Source: Symsagittifera roscoffensis
Lineage: Eukaryota; Xenacoelomorpha; Acoela; Convolutidae
DNA: 64,000 nucleotides
Reading direction: 5' to 3'
NCBI RefSeq assembly: GCF_963678635.1
Contig: NC_087070.1
Span: 62,001 to 126,000, forward strand
Part shown: positions 1-12,900 of the stretch, one piece after another
Layout: each line of letters begins with the position of its first letter
Numbering within the stretch: the stretch's first letter is position 1
Translations under genes and position numbers: made by a program
Notes under the pieces: model-generated
What the model saw: the letters and a program-made list of their open reading frames with translations, nothing else
What the model was told of the DNA's origin: nothing
Database searches by the model: none

Positions 1-42
1 CTGTTATTATTTTTTACTACAAATGCAGTTTCAACTGGTCTG
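1..42. other. Unique flank left of the satellite
   Basis: These first bases do not match the 87-bp monomer; the match begins at about position 43 with TCTGGAATG. This may be the true left edge of the array or a small interruption inside a longer one. Too short to say more. Confidence 0.5.
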
Positions 43-128
43 TCTGGAATGTTGTTCTATGACTATAAATAAGCTGTCTCAGAGTCGAGAACGTTCTTCC
101 ATGATTAAGTTGTTCTATGACTAAGTTG

Positions 129-183
129 TTCTGGAATGTTATTCTATGACTATAAATAAGCTGTCTCAGAGTCGAGAACGTTC
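129..183 (+). promoter_or_regulatory. Example monomer: HSE-like / TATA / HSE-like triplet
   Basis: Representative of most monomers. TTC at 129, GAA at 134 and TT at 139 form a TTCnnGAAnnTTn heat-shock-element pattern. TATAAATA lies at 151-158 and fits the TATA-box consensus. A second dyad, GAA at 176 with TTC at 181, sits in the perfect palindrome AGAACGTTCT (175-184), with a partial third unit (GTC at 171). The two GAA units are 42 bp apart, close to four helical turns. The motif match is seen directly; binding by heat-shock factor is inference. Confidence 0.4.
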
Positions 184-2779
184 TTCCATGATTAAGTTGT
201 TCTATGACTAAGTTTTTCCGGAAAGTTGTTCTATGACCATAAATAAGCTGTCTCAGAGTCGAGAACGTTCTACTTTGATTAAGTTGTTCTATGACTAAGT
301 TGTTCTGGAATATTGTTCTACGACTATAAATAAGCTGTCTCAGAGTCGAGAACGTTCTTCCATGATTAAGTTGTTCTATGACTAAGTTGTTCTGGAATGT
401 TATTCTATGACTATAAATAAGCTGTCTCAGAGTCGAGAACGTTCTTGCATGATTAAATTGTTCAATGACTAAGTTGTTCTGGAAGGTTGTTCTATGGCCA
501 TAAATAAGCTGTCTTAAGGTCGAGAACGTTCTTCCATGATTAAGTTGTTCTATGACTAAGTTGTTCTGGAATGTTGTTCTATGGCCATAAATAAGCTGTC
601 TCAGACTCGAGAACGTTCTTCCATGGTTAAGTTGTTCAATGACTAAGTTGTTCTGGAAGGTTGTTCTATTGCCATAAATAAGCTGTCTTAAGGTCAAGAA
701 CGTTCTTCCATGATTAAGTTGTTCTATGACTAAGTTAATCTGGAATGTTGTTCTATGACTAAAAATAAGCTGTCTTAGAGTCGAGAACGTTCTTCCATGA
801 TTAAGTTGTTCTATGACTAAGTTGTTCTGGAAAGTTTTTCTATGACTATAAATAAGCTGTCTCAGAGTCGAGAACGTTCTTCCATGATTAAGTTGTTCAA
901 TGACTAAGTTGTTCTGGAAGGTTGTTCTATGGCCATAAATAAGCTGTCTTAAGGTCGAGAACGTTCTTCCATGATTAAGTTGTTCTATGACTAAGTTGTT
1001 CTGGAATGTTGTTCTATGGCCATAAATAAGCTGTCTCAGACTCGAGAACGTTCTTCCATGGTTAAGTTGTTCAATGACTAAGTTGTTCTGGAAGGTTGTT
1101 CTATGGCCATAAATAAGCTGTCTTAAGGTCAAGAACGTTCTTCCATGATTAAGTTGTTCTATGACTAAGTTAATCTGGAATGTTGTTCTATGACTATAAA
1201 TAAGCTGTCTAAATGTCGAGAACGTTCTTCCATGATTCAGTTGTTCTATGACTAAGTTGTTCTGGAAAGTTGTTCTATGACTATAAATAAACTGTCTCAG
1301 AGTCGAGAACCTTCTTCCATGATTAAGTTGTTCTATGACTAAATTGTACTATGACTATAAAAAAGCTGTCTCAGAGTCAAGAACTTTCTTCCATGATTAA
1401 GTTGTTCTATGACTAAGTTAATCTGGAATGTTGTTCTATGACTAAAAATAAGCTGTCTTAGAGTCGAGAACGTTCTTCCATGATTAAGTTGTTCTATGAC
1501 TAAGTTGTTCTGGAAAGTTTTTCTATGACTATAAATAAGCTGTCTCAGAGTCGAGAACGTTCTTCCATGATTAAGTTGTTCAATGACTAAGTTGTTCTGG
1601 AAGGTTGTTCTATGGCCATAAATAAGCTGTCTTAAGGTCGAGAACGTTCTTCTATGATTAAGTTGTTCTATGACTAAGTTGTTCTGGAATATTGTTCTAT
1701 GGCCATAAATAAGCTGTCTCAGAGTCGAGAACGTTCTTCCAAGATTAAGTTGTTCAATGACTATGTTGTTCTGGAAGGTTGTTTTATGGCCATAAATAAG
1801 CCGTCTCAAGGTCGAGAACGTTCTTCCATGATTAAATTGTTCTATGACGAAGTTGTTCTGGAATGTTATTCTATGACTATAAATAAGCTGTCCAAAGGTC
1901 GAGAACGTTCTTCCATGATTGAGTTGTTCCACGACTAAGTTGTTCTGGAGAGTTTATCTATGACTATAAATAAGCTGTCTCAGAGTCGAGAACGTTCTTC
2001 CATGATTAAGTTGTTCTATGACTAAATTGTACTATGACTATAAAAAAGCTGTCTCAGAGTCAAGAACTTTCTTCCATGATTAAGTTGTTCTATGACTAAG
2101 TTGTTCTGGAATATTGTTCTATGACTATAAATAAGCTGTCTCAGAGTCGAGAACGTTCTTCCGTGACTAAATTGTTCTATGACTAAGTTGTTCTGGAATG
2201 TTATTCTATGACTATAAATAAGCTGTCCAAAGGTCGAGAACGTTCTTCCATGATTGAGTTGTTCCACGACTAAGTTGTTCTGGAGAGTTTATCTATGACT
2301 ATAAAAAAGCTGTCTCAGAGTCGAGAACGTTCTTCCATGATTAAGTTGTTCTATGACTAAATTGTACTATGACTATAAAAAAGCTGTCTCAGAGTCAAGA
2401 ACTTTCTTCCATGATTAAGTTGTTCTATGACTAAGTTGTTCTGGAATATTGTTCTATGACTATAAATAAGCTGTCTCAGAGTCGAGAACGTTCTTCCGTG
2501 ACTAAATTGTTCTATGACTAAGTTGTTCTGAAAATTGTTCTATGGCTATAAATAAGCTGTCTCAGAGTCGAGATTGTTCTTCCATGATTAGGTTGTTTTA
2601 TGACTAAGTTGCTCTGGAATGTTGTTCTATGACTATGAATAAGCTGTCTCAGAGTCGAGAACGTTCTTCCATGATTAAGTTGTTCTATGACTAAATTGTA
2701 CTATGACTATAAAAAAGCTGTCTCAGAGTCAAGAACTTTCTTCCATGATTAAGTTGTTCTATGACTAAGTTGTTCTGGA

Positions 2780-5060
2780 ATATTGTTCTATGGCTATAAA
2801 TAAGCTGCCTCAGAGTCGAGATTGTTCTTCCATGATTAGGTTGTTGAATAAGCTGTCTCAGAGTCTGAATAAGCTGTCTATGACTAAGTTGTTCTGGAAT
2901 GTTGTTGTATGACTATAAATAAGCTCTCTCAGATTTGAGAATGTTCTTCCACGATTAAGTTGTTCTATGACTAAGTTGTTCTGGACAGTTGTTCTATGAT
3001 TAAAAAAAGGCTGTCCTAGAGTCGAGAATGTTCTTCCATGATTAAGTTGTTCTAAGACTAAGTTGTTCTGGAAAGTTGTTCTTTGACTATAAATAAGCTA
3101 TCTCAGAGTCGAGAACGTTCTTCCATGATTAAGTTGTTCTATGATTAAGTTGTTCTGGAATGTTGTTCTATCACTATAAATAAGCTGTCTCAGAATCGAG
3201 AACGTTCTTGCATGATTAAGTTCTTATATGACTAAGTTGTTCTGGAATGTTGTTCTATGACTATAAATAAGCTGTCCAAAGGTCGAGAACGTTCTTCCAT
3301 GATTGAGTTGTTCCATGACTAAGTTGTTCTGGAGAGTTTATCTATGATTATAAATAAGCTGTCTCAGAGTCCAGAACGTTCTTCCATGATTAAGTTGTTC
3401 TATGACTAAGTTGTTCTGGTATGTTGTTCTCTGACTATAAATAAGTTGTCTCAGAGTCGAGAACGTTCTTCCTTGATTAAGTTGTTCTATGACTAAGTTG
3501 TTCTGGAATGTTGTTGTATGACTATAAATAAGCTCTCTCAGATTTGAGAATGTTCTTCCACGATTAAGTTGTTCTATGACTAAGTTGTTCTGGAAAGTTG
3601 TTCTATGATTAAAATAAGGCTGTCCCAGAGTTGTTCTATGACTAAGTTGTTCTGAAAGTTGTTCTATGGCTATAAATAAGCTGTCTCAGAGTCGAGATCG
3701 TTCTTCCATGATTAGGTTGTTGAATAAGCTGTCTCAGAGTCTGAATAAGCTGTCTATGACTAAGTTGTTCTGGAATGTTGTTGTATGACTATAAATAAGC
3801 TCTCTCAGATTTGAGAATGTTCTTCCGCGATTAAGTTGTTCTATGACTAAGTTGTTCTGGAAAGTTGTTCTATGATTAAAAAAAGGCTGTCCCAGAGTCG
3901 AGAATGTTCTTCCATGATTATGTTGTTCTAAGACTAAGTTGTTCTGGAAAGTTGTTCTTTGACTATAAATAAGCTATCTCAGAGTCGAGAACGTTCTTCC
4001 ATGATTAAGTTGTTCTATGATTAAGTTGTTCTGGAAAGTTGTTCTATGATTAAAAAAAGGCTGTCCCAGAGTCGAGAATGTTCTTCCATGATTAAGTTGA
4101 TCTAAGACTAAGTTGTTCTGGAAAGTTGTTCTTTGACTATAAATAAGCTATCTCAGAGTCGAGATCGTTCTTCCATGATTAGGTTGTTGAATAAGCTGTC
4201 TCAGAGTCTGAATAAGCTGTCTATGACTAAGTTGTTCTGGAATGTTGTTGTATGGCTATAAATAAGCTCTCTCAGATTTGAGAATGTTCCTCCACGATTA
4301 AGTTGTTCTATGACTAAGTTGTTCTGGACAGTTGTTCTATGATTAAAAAAAGGCTGTCCCAGAGTCGAGAATGTTCTTCCATGATTAAGTTGTTCTAAGA
4401 CTAAGTTGTTCTGGAAAGTTGTTCTTTGACTATAAATAAGCTATCTCAGAGTCGAGAACGGTCTTCCATGATTAAGTTGTACTATGATTAAGTTGTTCTG
4501 GAATGTTGTTCTATGACTATAAATAAGCTGTCCAAAGGTCGAGAACGTTCTTCCATGATTGAGTTGTTCCATGACTAAGTTGTTCTGGAGAGTTTATCTA
4601 TGATTATAAATAAGCTGTCTCAAAGTCGAGAACGTTCTTCCATGATTAAGTTGTTCTATGACTAAGTTGTTATGGTATGTTGTTCTCTGACTATAAATAA
4701 GTTGTCTCAGAGTCGAGAACGTTCTTCCTTGATTAAGTTGTTCTATGACTAAGTTGTTCTGGAATGTTGTTGCATGACTATAAATAAGCTGTCTCAGATT
4801 TGAGAATGTTCTTCCACGATTAAGTTGTTCTATGACTAAGTTGTTCTGGAAAGTTGTTCTATGATTAAAAAAAGGCTGTCCCAGAGTTGTTCTATGACTA
4901 AGTTGTTCTGAAAGTTGTTCTATGGCTATAAATAAGCTGTCTCAGAGTCGAGATCGTTCTTCCATGATTAGGTTGTTGAATAAGCTGTCTCAGAGTCTGA
5001 ATAAGCTGTCTATGACTAAGTTGTTCTGGAATGTTGTTGTATGACTATAAATAAGCTCTC
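2780..5060 (+). repeat. Satellite zone with truncated composite monomers
   Basis: Here the array carries a rearranged unit in which a monomer breaks off at GGTTGTTGAATAAG and a short repeat of GAATAAGCTGTCT follows. It recurs at about 2846, 3722, 4189 and 4978, so the rearrangement was itself amplified, with uneven spacing (876, 467 and 789 bp). Confidence 0.7.
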
Positions 5061-5824
5061 TCAGATTTGAGAATGTTCTTCCACGATTAAGTTGTTCTAT
5101 GACTAAGTTGTTCTGGAAAGTTGTTCTATGATTAAAAAAGGCTGTCCCAGAGTCGAGAATGTTCTTCCATGATTAAGTTGTTCTAAGACTAAGTTGTTCT
5201 GGAAAGTTGTTCTTTGACTATAAATAAGCTATCTCAGAGTCGAGAACGTTCTTCCATGATTAAGTTGTTCTATGATTAAGTTGTTCTGGAATGTTGTTCT
5301 ATGACTATAAATAAGCTGTCTCAGAATCGAGAACGTTCTTCCATGATTAAGTTCTTCTATGAATAAGTTGTTCTGGAATGTTGTTCTATGACTATAAATA
5401 AGCTGTCCAAAGGTCGAGAACGTTCTTCCATGATTGAGTTGTTCCATGACTAAGTTTTTCTGGAGAGTTTATCTATGACTATAAATAAGCTGTCTCAGAG
5501 TCGAGAACGTTCTTCCATGATTAAGTTGTTCTATGCCTAAGTTATGCTGGTATGTTGTTCTCTGACTATAAATAAGTTGTCTCAGAGTCGAGAACGTTCT
5601 TCCTTGATTAAGTTGTTCTATGACTAAGTTGTTCTGGAATGTTGTTGTATGACTATAAATAAGCTCTCTCAGATTTGAGAATGTTCTTCCACGATTAAGT
5701 TGTTCTATGACAAAGTTATTCTGGAAAGTTGTTCTATGATTAAAAAAAGGCTGTCCCAGAGTCGAGAATGTTCTTCCATGATTAAGTTGTTCTGAGACTA
5801 AATTGTTCTATGACTATAAATAAG

Positions 5825-8800
5825 CTATCTCAGAGTCGAGAACGTTCTTCCATGATTAAGTTGTTCTATGATTAAGTTGTTCTGGAATGTTGTTCTATGA
5901 CTATAAATAAGCTGTCTCAGAATCGAGAACGTTCTCCCATGATTAAGTTGTTCTATGACTAAGTTGTTCTGGAATGTTATTCTCTGACTATAAATAAGCT
6001 CTCTCAGACTCGAGAACGTTCTTCCATGATTAATTTGTTCTATGCTTAAGTTGTTCTGGAAGGTTGTTCTATGACTATAAATAAGCTGTCTCAGAGTCGA
6101 GAACGTTCTTCCGTGACTAAGTTGTTCTATGACTAAGTTGTTCTGGAAAGTTGTTGTATGGCAATAAATAAGCTCTCTCAGACTCGAGAACGTTCTTCCA
6201 TGTTTAGGTTGTTTTATGACTAAGTTGTTCTGGAATGTTGTTCTATGACTTTGAATAAGCTGTCTCAGAGTCGAGACTGTTCTTCCATGGTTAAGTTGTT
6301 CTATGACTAAGTTGTTCTGGAATGTTATTCTCTGACTATAAAGAAGCTCTCTCAGACTCGAGAACGTTCTTCCATGATTAAGTTGTTCTATGCTTAAGTT
6401 GTTCTGGAAGGTTGTTCTATGACTATAAATAAGCTGTCTCAGGGTCAAGAACGTTCTTCCATGATTAAGTAGTTCTATGACTAAGTTTTTCTGGAATATT
6501 GTTCTATGACTATAAATAAGCTGTCTCAGAGTCGAGAACGTTCTTCCGTGACATGGTTGATCTATGACTAAGTTGTTCTGGAAAGTTAATCTATGGCTAT
6601 AAATAAGCTGTCTCAGAGTCGAGAACGTTCTTCCATGATTAGGTTGTTTTATGACTAAGTTGTTCTGGAATGTTGTTCTATGACTTTGAATAAGCTGTCT
6701 CAGAGTCGAGAACTTTCTTCCATGATTAAGTTGTTCTATGACTAAGTTGTTCTGGTATGTTGTTCTGTGACTATAAATAAGCTGTCTCAGAGTCGAGACT
6801 GTTCTTCCATGATTAAGTTGTTCTATGACTAAGTTGTTCTGGAATGTTATTCTCTGACTATAAATAAGCTCTCTCAGACTCGAGAACGTTCTTCCATGAT
6901 TAAGTTGTTCTATGCTTAAGTTGTTCTGGAAGGTTGTTCTATGACTATAAATAAGCTGTCTCAGAGTCGAGAACGTTCTTCCGTGACTAAGTTGTTCTAT
7001 GACTAAGTTGTTCTGTAAAGTTGTTCTATGGCTATAAATAGGCTGTCTCAGAGTCGAGAACGTTCTTCCATGATTATGTTGTTTGATGACTAAGTTGTTC
7101 TGGAATGTTATTCTCTGACTATAAATAAGCTCTCTCAGACTCGAGAACGTTCTTCCATGATTAAGTTGTTCTATGCTTAAGTTGTTTTGGAAGGTTGTTC
7201 TATGACTATAAATAAGCTGTCTCAGAGTCGAGAACGTTCTTCCATGATTAAGTTGTTCTAAGACTAAGTTGTTCTGGAATGTTGTTCTATGACTATAAAT
7301 AAGCTGTCTCAGAGTCAAGAACGTTCTTCCATGATTAAGTAGTTCTATGACCAAGTTGTTCTGGAATATTGTTCTATGACTATAAATAAGCTGTCTCAGA
7401 GTCGAGAACGTTCTTCCGTGACTAAGTTGTTCTATGACTAAGTTATTCTGTAAAGTTGTTCTATGGCTATAAATAAGCTGTCTCAGAGTCGAGAACGTTC
7501 TTCCATGATTATGTTGTTTTATGACTAAGTTATTCTGGAATATTGTTCTATGACTATAAATAAGCTGTCTCAGAGTCGAGAACGTTCTTCCGTGACTAAG
7601 TTGTTCTATGACTAAGTTGTTCTGGAAAGTTGTTCTATGGCTATAAATAAGCTGTCTCAGAGTCGAGAACGTTCTTCCATGATTAAGTTGTTCTATGACT
7701 AAGTTGTTCTGGTATGTTGTTCTATGACTATAAATAAGCTGTCTCAGAGTCGAGACTGTTCTTCCATGATTAAGTTGCTCCATGACTAAGTTGTTCTGGA
7801 ATGTTATTCTATGACTATAAATAAGCTGTCTCAGAGTCGTGAACGTTCTTCCATGATTATGTTGTTTTATGACTAAGTTGTTCTGGAATGTTGTTCTATG
7901 ACTATAAAAAAGCTGTCTCAGAGTCGAGAACGTTCTTCCATGATTATGTTGTTTTATGACTAAGTTGTTCTGGAATGTTGTTCTATGACTATAAATAAGC
8001 TCTCTCAGACTCGAGAACGTTCTTCCATGATTAAGTTGTTCTATGCTTAAGTTGTTTTGGAAGGTTGTTCTATGACTATAAATAAGCTGTCTCAGGGTCG
8101 AGAACGTTCTTCCATGATTAAGTTGTTCTATGCTTAAGTTGTTTTGGAAGGTTGTTCTATGACTATAAATAAGCTGTCTCAGAGTCGAGAACGTTCTTCC
8201 ATGATTAAGTTGTTCGAAGACTAAGTTGTTCTGGAATGTTGTTCTATGACTATAAAAAAGCTGTCTCAGAGTCAAGAACGTTCTTCCATGATTAAGTAGT
8301 TCTATGACCAAGTTGTTCTGGAATATTGTTCTATGACTATAAATAAGCTGTCTCAGAGTCGAGAACGTTCTTCCGTGACTAAGTTGTTCTATGACTAAGT
8401 TATTCTGTAAAGTTGTTCTATGGCTATAAATAAGCTGTCTCAGAGTCGAGAACGTTCTTCCATGATTATGTTGTTTTATGACTAAGTTGTTCTGGAATAT
8501 TGTTCTATGACTATAAATAAGCTGTCTCAGAGTCGATAACGTTCTTCCGTGACTAAGTTGTTCTATGACTAAGTTGTTCTGGAAAGTTGTTCTATGGCTA
8601 TAAATAAGCTGTCTCAGAGTCGAGAACGTTCTTCCATGATTAGGTTGTTTTATGACTAAGTTGTTCTGGAATGTTGTTCTATGACTTTGAATAAGCTGTC
8701 TCAGAGTCGAGAACGTTCTTCCATGATTAAGTTGTTCTATGACTAAGTTGTTCTGGTATGTTGTTCTATGACTATAAATAAGCTGTCTCAGAGTCGAGAC

Positions 8801-8827
8801 TGTTCTTCCATGATTAAGTTGTTCCAT
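5825..8827 (-). other. Longest open frame across the satellite (1000 codons), probably non-coding
   Basis: On the minus strand the 87-bp monomer reads as a 29-residue repeat containing LRQLIYSHRTTFQNNL and LNHGRTFS, open for about 34 monomers. I see no distinct N- or C-terminus, no signal or membrane segment and no recognised domain. An 87-bp monomer with one open frame gives such ORFs automatically until a stop or a 13-bp deletion breaks it. Nearby frames end at the 74-bp monomers. The most variable site (GAAT/GAAA/GAAG) falls at a synonymous Thr third position, but other common variants change residues (Tyr-His, Ser-Gly, Leu-Pro). A repetitive secreted or structural protein cannot be excluded without transcripts. 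Confidence 0.25.
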
Positions 8828-9959
8828 GACTAAGTTGTTCTGGAATGTTATTCTATGACTATAAATAAGCTGTCTCAGAGTCGTGAACGTTCTTCCATGA
8901 TTATGTTGTTTTATGACTAAGTTGTTCTGGAATGTTGTTCTATGACTATAAAAAAGCTGTCTCAGAGTCGAGAACGTTCTTCCATGATTATGTTGTTTTA
9001 TGACTAAGTTGTTCTGGAATGTTGTTCTATGACTATAAATAAGCTGTCTCAGAGTCGAGAACGTTCTTCCATGATTAAGTTATTCTATGACTAATTTGTC
9101 CTATGACTATAAATAAGCTGTCTCAGAGTCAAGAACGTTCTTCCATCATTAAGTAGTTCTATGACTAAGTTGTTCTGGAATATTGTTCTATGACTATAAA
9201 TAAGTTGTCTCAGAGTCGAGAACGTTCTTCCATGATTATGTTGTTTTATGACTAAGTTGTTCTGGAATATTGTTCTATGACTATAAATAAGCTGTCTCAG
9301 AGTCGAGAACGTTCTTCCGTGACTAAGTTGTTCTATGACTAAGTTGTTCTGGTATGTTGTTCTATGACTATAAATAAGCTGTCTCAGAGTCGAGAACGTT
9401 CTTCCATGATTATGTTGTTTTATGACTAAGTTGTTCTGGAATATTGTTCTATGACTATAAATAAGCTGTCTCAGAGTCGATAACGTTCTTCCGTGACTAA
9501 GTTGTTCTATGACTAAGTTATTCTGTAAAGTTGTTCTATGGCTATAAATAAGCTGTCTCAGAGTCGAGAACGTTCTTCCATGATTATGTTGTTTTATGAC
9601 TAAGTTGTTCTGGAATATTGTTCTATGACTATAAATAAGCTGTCTCAGAGTCGATAACGTTCTTCCGTGACTAAGTTGTTCTATGACTAAGTTGTTCTGG
9701 AAAGTTGTTCTATGGCTATAAATAAGCTGTCTCAGAGTCGAGAACGTTCTTCCATGATTAGGTTGTTTTATGACTAAGTTGTTCTGGAATGTTGTTCTAT
9801 GACTTTGAATAAGCTGTCTCAGAGTCGAGAACGTTCTTCCATGATTAAGTTGTTCTATGACTAAGTTGTTCTGGTATGTTGTTCTATGACTATAAATAAG
9901 CTGTCTCAGAGTCGAGACTGTTCTTCCATGATTAAGTTGTTCCATGACTAAGTTGTTCT
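7798..9959 (+). repeat. Higher-order repeat of about 12-13 monomers
   Basis: The variant monomer with GAATGTTATT followed by GTCGTGAACG occurs at 7798, 8842 and 9960. The first spacing is 1044 bp, exactly 12 x 87. The second is 1118 bp, 13 monomers minus one 13-bp deletion. Similar blocks with the same variant order continue to about 16.6 kb. Confidence 0.75.
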
Positions 9960-12900
9960 GGAATGTTATTCTATGACTATAAATAAGCTGTCTCAGAGTC
10001 GTGAACGTTCTTCCATGATTATGTTGTTTTATGACTAAGTTGTTCTGGAATGTTGTTCTATGACTATAAAAAAGCTGTCTCAGAGTCGAGAACGTTCTTC
10101 CATGATTATGTTGTTTTATGACTAAGTTGTTCTGGAATGTTGTTCTATGACTATAAATAAGCTGTCTCAGAGTCGAGAACGTTCTTCCATGATTAAGTTA
10201 TTCTATGACTAATTTGTCCTATGACTATAAATAAGCTGTCTCAGAGTCAAGAACGTTCTTCCATCATTAAGTAGTTCTATGACTAAGTTGTTCTGGAATA
10301 TTGTTCTATGACTATAAATAAGCTGTCTCAGAGTCGAGAACGTTCTTCCATGATTATGTTGTTTTATGACTAAGTTGTTCTGGAATATTGTTCTATGACT
10401 ATAAATAAGCTGTCTCAGAGTCGAGAACGTTCTTCCGTGACTAAGTTGTTCTATGACTAAGTTGTTCTGGTATGTTGTTCTATGACTATAAATAAGCTGT
10501 ATCAGAGTCGAGACTGTTGTTCCATGATTAAGTTGTTCCATGACTAAGTTGTTCTGGAATGTTGTTCTATGACTATAAATAAGCTGTCTCAGAGTCGAGA
10601 ACGTTCTTCCATGATTAAGTTATTCTATGACTAATTTGTCCTATGACTATAAATAAGCTGTCTCAGAGTCAAGAACGTTCTTCCATGATTAAGTAGTTCT
10701 ATGACCAAGTTGTTCTGGAATATTGTTCTATGACTATAAATAAGCTGTCTCAGAGTCGAGAACGTTCTTCCATGATTATGTTGTTTTATGACTAAGTTGT
10801 TCTGGAATATTGTTCTATGACTATAAATAAGCTGTCTCAGAGTCGAGAACGTTCTTCCGTGACTAAGTTGTTCTATGACTAAGTTGTTCTGGAAAGTTGT
10901 TCTATGGCTATAAATAAGCTGTCTCAGAGTCGAGAACGTTCTTCCATGATTAGGTTGTTTTATGACTAAGTTGTTCTGGAATGTTGTTCTATGACTTTGA
11001 ATAAGCTGTCTCAGAGTCGAGAACGTTCTTCCATGATTAAGTTGTTCTTTGACTAAGTTGTTCTGGTATGTTGTTCTATGACTACAAATAAGCTGTCTCA
11101 GAGTCGAGACTGTTCTTCCATGATTAAATTGTTCCATGACTAAGTTGTTCTGGAATGTTATTCTATGACTATAAATAAGCTGTCTCAGAGTCGAGAACGT
11201 TCTTCCATGATTATGTTGTTTTATGACTAAGTTGTTCTGGAATGTTGTTCTATGACTATAAAAAAGCTGTCTCAGAGTCGAGAACGTTCTTCCATGATTA
11301 TGTTGTTTTATGACTAAGTTGTTCTGGAATGTTGTTCTATGACTATGAATAAGCTGTCTCAGAGTCGAGAACGTTCTTCCATGATTAAGTTATTCTATGA
11401 CTAATTTGTCCTATGACTATAAATAAGCTGTCTCAGAGTCAAGAACGTTCTTCCATGATTAATTAGTTCTATGACTAAGTTGTTCTGGAATATTGTTCTA
11501 TGACTATAAATAAGCTGTCTCAGAGTCGAGAACGTTCTTCCGTGACTAAGTTGTTCTTTGACTAAGTTGTTCTGTAAAGTTGTTCTATGGCTATAAATAA
11601 GCTGTCTCAGAGTCGAGAACGTTCTTCCATGATTATGTTGTTTTATGACTAAGTTGTTCTGGAATGTTGTTCTATGACTATGAATAAGCTGTCTCAGAGT
11701 CGAGAACAATCTTCCATGATTAAGTTGTTCTTTGACTAAGTTGTTCTGGTATCTTGTTCTATGACTATAAATAAGCTGTCTCAGAGTCGAGACTGTTCTT
11801 CCATGATTAAGTTGTTCTATGACTAAGTTGTTCTGGAATGTTGTTGTATGACTATAAATAAGCTCTCTCAGATTCGAGAAGGTTCTTCCATGATTTAGTT
11901 GTTCTATGACTAAGTTGTTCTGGAAAGTTGTTCTATGACTATAAATAAGCTGTCTCAGAGTCGAGAACGTTCTTCCATGATTAAGTTGTTCTAAGACTAA
12001 GTTGTTCTGGAAAGTTGTTCTATGACTATAAATAAGCTATCTCACAGTCGAGAACGTTCTTCCATGATTAAGTTGTTCTATGATTAAGTTGTTCTGGAAT
12101 GTTGTTCTATGACTATAAATAAGCTGTCTCAGAACCGAGAACGTTCTTCCATGATTAAGTTGTTCTATGACTAAGTTGTTGTGGAATGTTATTCTCTGAC
12201 TATAAATAAGCTCTCTCAGAGTCGAGAACGTTCTTCCATGATGAAATTGTTCTATGCTTAAGTTTGTCTGGAAGGTTGTTCTATGACTATAAATAAGCTG
12301 TCTCAGAGTCAAGAATTTTCTTCCATGATTCAGTTGTTATATGACTAAATTGTTCTGGAATGTTTTTCTATGAATATAAATAATCTGTCTCAGAGTCGAG
12401 AACGTTCTTCCGTGATTAAGTTGTTCTATGACTAAGTTGTTCTGGAAAATTGTTTCAATGACTATAAATAAGCTGTCTCAGAGTCGAGAACGTTCTTCCA
12501 TGATTAAGTTTTTCTATGACTAAGTTGTTCTGGAAGGTTGTTCTATGGCCATAAATAAGCTGTCTCAAAGTCGAGAACGTTCTTCCAAGATTAAGTTGTT
12601 CTATGACTAAGTTGTTCTGGAAAGTTGATCTATGACTATGAATAAGCTGTCTCAGAGTCGAGAACGTTCTTCCATGATTAAGTTGTTCAATGACTAAGTT
12701 GTTCTGGAAGGTTGTTCTATGGCCATAAATAAGCTGTCTCAAAGTCGAGAACGTTCTTCCAAGATTAAGTTGTTCTATGACTAAGTTGTTCTGGAATGTT
12801 GTTCTATGACTATAAATAAGCTGTCTCAGAGTCGAGAACGTTCTTCCATGATTAGGTTGTTCTATAAGTAGGTTGTTCTGGAATGCTGTTCTATGACTAT

